NCBI GenBank assembly: GCA_041164825.1
Contig: JBEAOO010000354.1
Span: 1-7,017 of the forward strand
Direction of reading: 5' to 3'
DNA length: 7,017 bases
Source: JBEAOO01 sp041164825
GTDB lineage: Bacteria > Pseudomonadota > Gammaproteobacteria > Burkholderiales > Burkholderiaceae_C
The notes beneath the pieces were generated by a model, which saw only the letters and a program-made list of their open reading frames with translations, searched no databases and was not told where the DNA came from. This document shows positions 6,179-7,017 of this stretch, piece after piece (positions within the stretch are counted from its first letter, which is position 1; each line of letters begins with the position of its first letter). The translations under genes and the position numbers were made by a program.

Positions 6179-6550
6179 ATGGCCAAAACCATCCTCATCG
6201 TTGACGACTCCAGCTCCCTGCGCACCGTGGTCAAGCTGGCCTTGGTGCGCTCGGGCTACGAGGTGATCGAGGCCTGCGACGGCCGCGATGCGCTGGCCAA
6301 GCTCGAAGCCGCCGGCAAGGTGCATTTGATCGTCAGCGACGTGAACATGCCGAACATGGACGGCATCACCTTCGTGACCCAGGTCAAGCAGCACCCGCGC
6401 CACAAGTTCACCCCGGTGATCATGCTGACCACCGAGGGCCAGGACGCCAAGAAAGAGCAGGGCCGCGCCGCGGGCGCCAAGGCCTGGATCGTCAAGCCCT
6501 TCAACCCACCGCAGTTGCTGGATGCGGTGTCGAAGCTGATCTTGCCCTGA
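6179..6550 (+). CDS. cheY: CheY-like single-domain response regulator
   Basis: This 123-residue protein is a receiver domain with no output domain. The key residues are present: acidic pair Asp9-Asp10, phosphate acceptor Asp54 (SDVNMPNMDG), Thr84 (MLTTEG) and Lys106 in the KPF motif. Trp103 occupies the place of the switch tyrosine (Tyr106 in E. coli CheY), a common aromatic substitution in receivers. It lies 33 bases after the receptor gene and only a weak GAAG precedes the ATG. It should be phosphorylated by the CheA encoded two genes downstream. Whether it acts on a flagellar motor, on pili or as a phosphate sink cannot be read from the sequence. Confidence 0.92.
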   Translation: MAKTILIVDDSSSLRTVVKLALVRSGYEVIEACDGRDALAKLEAAGKVHLIVSDVNMPNMDGITFVTQVKQHPRHKFTPVIMLTTEGQDAKKEQGRAAGAKAWIVKPFNPPQLLDAVSKLILP

Positions 6551-6568
6551 GCCCAGAAAGCCCACGTC

Positions 6569-6889
6569 ATGCACGCCCTGATGCGATTGCCCGCCGAGGT
6601 CACCATCTACACCGCCAGTGAGCTGCACCCCGCGTGGGTGAGCGCGCTGCCTGCGATGCAAGCGCGCGCCAGTGCCGCCATGAGCAGCACGGTGGGCGTG
6701 GATGCCAGTGCGGTGGATGAGGTGGACGGCGCCGGCGTGCAACTGCTGCTGGCCTTGGCCAACGAGCTGCACGCCTTGGGCTTGACGCTGCAACTCAGCC
6801 CCGTGAGCGGGCCGCTGCGCGAGGCCTGCGCGGCCATGGGTGCGGCCACGCTGCTGGCCTGCATGGCCGACGAAGGAGCGGTGGCATGA
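6569..6889 (+). CDS. Small STAS-domain protein
   Basis: This is a 106-residue single STAS domain of the type seen in anti-anti-sigma factors and chemotaxis accessory proteins. The pattern is an N-terminal strand EVTIYTASEL (10-19), helix, strand TVGVDAS (41-47), the hallmark turn VDEVDGAGVQLLLAL, then a strand GLTLQLSP and a C-terminal helix. In SpoIIAA-type proteins the turn carries a phosphorylatable Ser or Thr (D-S/T-S-G); here it is D53-G-A-G56, with none. It probably works by binding a partner, perhaps CheA or the receptor. A second ATG at 6581 would remove four residues. The stop overlaps the cheA start (ATGA), implying tight co-translation. Confidence 0.8.
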   Translation: MHALMRLPAEVTIYTASELHPAWVSALPAMQARASAAMSSTVGVDASAVDEVDGAGVQLLLALANELHALGLTLQLSPVSGPLREACAAMGAATLLACMADEGAVA

Positions 6890-7017
6890 CCAGCGACCAA
6901 AGTTTCATCCTGGAGGCGCTGCCCGCCTTCATCAGCGAGGCGCACGAGCAAATCGAGGCGCTGGAGCAACTGCTGCTGGAGCTGGAAGACCAGCCCGACA
7001 ACCGCGAGCTGCTCGAC
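6886..7017 (+). CDS. cheA: CheA-type histidine kinase, N-terminal start (partial)
   Basis: The gene runs off the right edge with 44 codons visible. ATG 6886 follows AAGGAG (6873-6878) by seven bases and overlaps the STAS stop by four. The protein begins MTSDQSFILEALPAFISEAH and continues with EQIEALEQLLLELED, the first helix of a CheA P1/Hpt domain (F-x-x-E-A-x-E-x-(I/L)-x-x-L-E). The phosphorylated His lies beyond the window. In the pathway it would autophosphorylate under receptor control and pass phosphate to the CheY-like protein. Position after receptor, cheY and STAS genes supports CheA over a generic Hpt protein, but the catalytic part is not seen. Confidence 0.75.
   Translation, partial: MTSDQSFILEALPAFISEAHEQIEALEQLLLELEDQPDNRELLD

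Noticed and set aside
4877..6793. Very long open frame (638 codons) antisense to the chemotaxis genes
   Set aside because: The composition is His/Arg/Gly-rich with no domain, and the opposite strand carries four overlapping well-formed genes with ribosome sites. It is a codon-bias shadow.

Overview
The window is high-GC DNA. Its gene content and protein wording (radC-smr, slpA-ispH, a soluble receptor/CheY/STAS/CheA cluster, a BrnA end) fit a betaproteobacterium, most likely Burkholderiales and Comamonadaceae-like. The taxonomic call rests on general familiarity with these families, not on a search.

Layout. (1) Positions 1-106 hold the last 34 codons of a BrnA-type antitoxin on the plus strand. 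(2) A two-gene minus-strand operon follows: radC (848-1522) and then an Smr-domain protein (126-851). The smr GTG start overlaps the radC stop. (3) Divergent from radC is the plus-strand pair slpA/fkpB (1603-2052) and ispH (2052-2987), an FKBP-type prolyl isomerase and the last enzyme of the MEP isoprenoid pathway, joined by a TGATG stop/start overlap. (4) Convergent to ispH is a minus-strand Fic gene. It looks like one gene encoding a winged-helix domain followed by a Fic domain (3061-4456) that is split by a one-base frame change near 4207-4241. Its Fic core carries Gln where the catalytic His is expected. (5) A gene-free stretch (4457-5044) contains a regularly spaced dyad array upstream of the Fic gene (4487-4558), an isolated 28-bp sequence almost identical to type I-F CRISPR repeats (4587-4614), and a diverged second copy (4744-4771) with no cas genes in view. 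(6) From 5045 to the window end runs a plus-strand chemotaxis-type operon: a soluble methyl-accepting protein, a single-domain CheY-like receiver, a small STAS protein and the start of a CheA-type kinase that opens with an Hpt domain.

How it works together. The housekeeping genes (radC, smr, slpA, ispH) are ordinary. The chemotaxis block is a coherent signalling unit: the receptor should control the CheA kinase, whose phosphate would go to the receiver, with a STAS protein as a likely partner-binding module. The accessory part between 2988 and 5044 is the interesting part. It contains a putative self-regulated, possibly broken or recoded, DNA-binding Fic protein with a substituted catalytic residue, its operator-like array, and an apparent orphan or relict I-F CRISPR repeat pair.
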